Below the pieces are notes generated by a model. That model ran no database searches and was not told the DNA's origin. It was given only the letters and a program-made list of their open reading frames with translations. From Cellulosimicrobium composti (GTDB lineage: Bacteria > Actinomycetota > Actinomycetes > Actinomycetales > Cellulomonadaceae): a DNA stretch of 32,082 bases. Every line of letters starts with the position of its first letter. Within the stretch, counting starts at the first letter, position 1. The position numbers and the translations under genes are program-made. The stretch is taken from NCBI RefSeq assembly GCF_009711085.1, contig NZ_WMKA01000044.1, positions 1 through 32,082 of the forward strand. The letters are read 5' to 3'. Shown here piece after piece: positions 31,736 through 32,082 of the stretch.

Positions 31736-32082
31736 GCGAGCACCGCCTCTCGTGCCCGGTCCGCGGCGCCGGGCGACGCCTCCCGGACGGTGCGCGGGCC
31801 CAGCGCGAGCGAGCAGCGGTACCCGAGCTCGACGCACCGCTCGTGGAGGACGACCGACGCACCGGGCGCCGCGTCGTCGTGCGCGGCGAGCACCTCCCAC
31901 ACGCCCGTCGCCGCCGCGCCCGCGTCGGCGCGCAGCACGACGTCCCCGTCGAGGACGGTCACGGCGGACGCGTCGACGTCGACGCCGAGGACCACGCGCC
32001 GCGCGTCGGGGGCGGCGCCGGGCACCGCGTCCGCGGCGAGGACGGCACCGGGCGCCGCGTCCGCGGCGGGGGCGGCGGGACG
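31732..32082 (-). CDS. Partial gene at the right edge, unidentified
   Basis: The frame is open through the last base of the window, so the start is probably outside; a GTG at 32025 has no ribosome binding site. The visible 116 residues begin with an Ala/Pro/Asp-rich stretch, then VVLGVDVDASAVTVLDGDVV and a helical C-terminus (VVLHERCVELGYRCSLALGP, AADRAREAVLA). It might be the N-terminal or accessory part of a dehydrogenase pair with the next gene, but I cannot assign a family. Its stop overlaps the next start (GTGA), placing it in the operon. Confidence 0.6.
   Translation of the reverse strand, partial: RPAAPAADAAPGAVLAADAVPGAAPDARRVVLGVDVDASAVTVLDGDVVLRADAGAAATGVWEVLAAHDDAAPGASVVLHERCVELGYRCSLALGPRTVREASPGAADRAREAVLA

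Overview
The window is very GC-rich with strong G/C third-position bias. Starts are often GTG, and several promoters look leaderless. Together with the families present (LAL-type LuxR regulator, LysG/LysE pair, MT0933-like antitoxin, sortase-E-like LAxTG signal) this points to an actinobacterium, probably Micrococcales near Cellulosimicrobium/Cellulomonas. The genus is inference; no rRNA or other marker is present.

Left third (1-14.4 kb): two secreted sialidases lie in tandem on the plus strand, each with its own promoter and strong hairpin terminator. The first is GH33 plus two repeated beta domains. The second is a 1625-residue protein joining a complete GH33 sialidase to a GH123-like (DUF4091) beta-N-acetylgalactosaminidase and an NPCBM module. 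Both end in the same Cys-bounded C-terminal module. On the minus strand follow a frameshifted YrhK-family membrane protein, a C-terminal fragment of glutamate decarboxylase with its own ribosome binding site, a small SHOCT protein and a large formylglycine arylsulfatase without a signal peptide. Then come a YihY/BrkB membrane protein (plus) and a LacI-family repressor (minus) with a LacI-type operator on its own promoter. Sialidases, the hexosaminidase and perhaps the sulfatase suggest use of sialylated, GalNAc-containing or sulfated glycans.

Middle (14.4-23.3 kb): ordinary chromosomal genes. These are a VanZ-like protein, an MBL-fold hydrolase with an N-terminal zinc ribbon, a GNAT acetyltransferase, a small Cys-containing protein, a 54-residue LAATG membrane microprotein overlapping a processive GT2 glycosyltransferase, a large LAL regulator, an orphan MT0933-like antitoxin, a divergent lysE/lysG pair, and a GlsB/YeaQ membrane protein. 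Hairpin terminators sit at most convergent or 3' boundaries.

Right (23.4-32.1 kb): a tightly packed minus-strand operon of at least eight genes that continues past the right edge. Seven junctions overlap: six by 4 bp (ATGA or GTGA) and one by 17 bp. Upstream to downstream it reads: an unidentified protein cut by the edge, an acyl-CoA-dehydrogenase-like half protein, a full acyl-CoA dehydrogenase homologue, a MATE exporter, a 620-residue protein with a GT-A-like N-terminus, a HAD phosphatase, a divergent Sfp-type phosphopantetheinyl transferase and a stand-alone NRPS-type condensation protein. This looks like the 3' end of a biosynthetic gene cluster for a carrier-protein-dependent, exported and possibly glycosylated metabolite. 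It is the best candidate here for an undescribed system, though its core carrier or assembly-line genes must lie outside the window.

No tRNA, rRNA, CRISPR array, transposase, integrase or plasmid origin was recognised.
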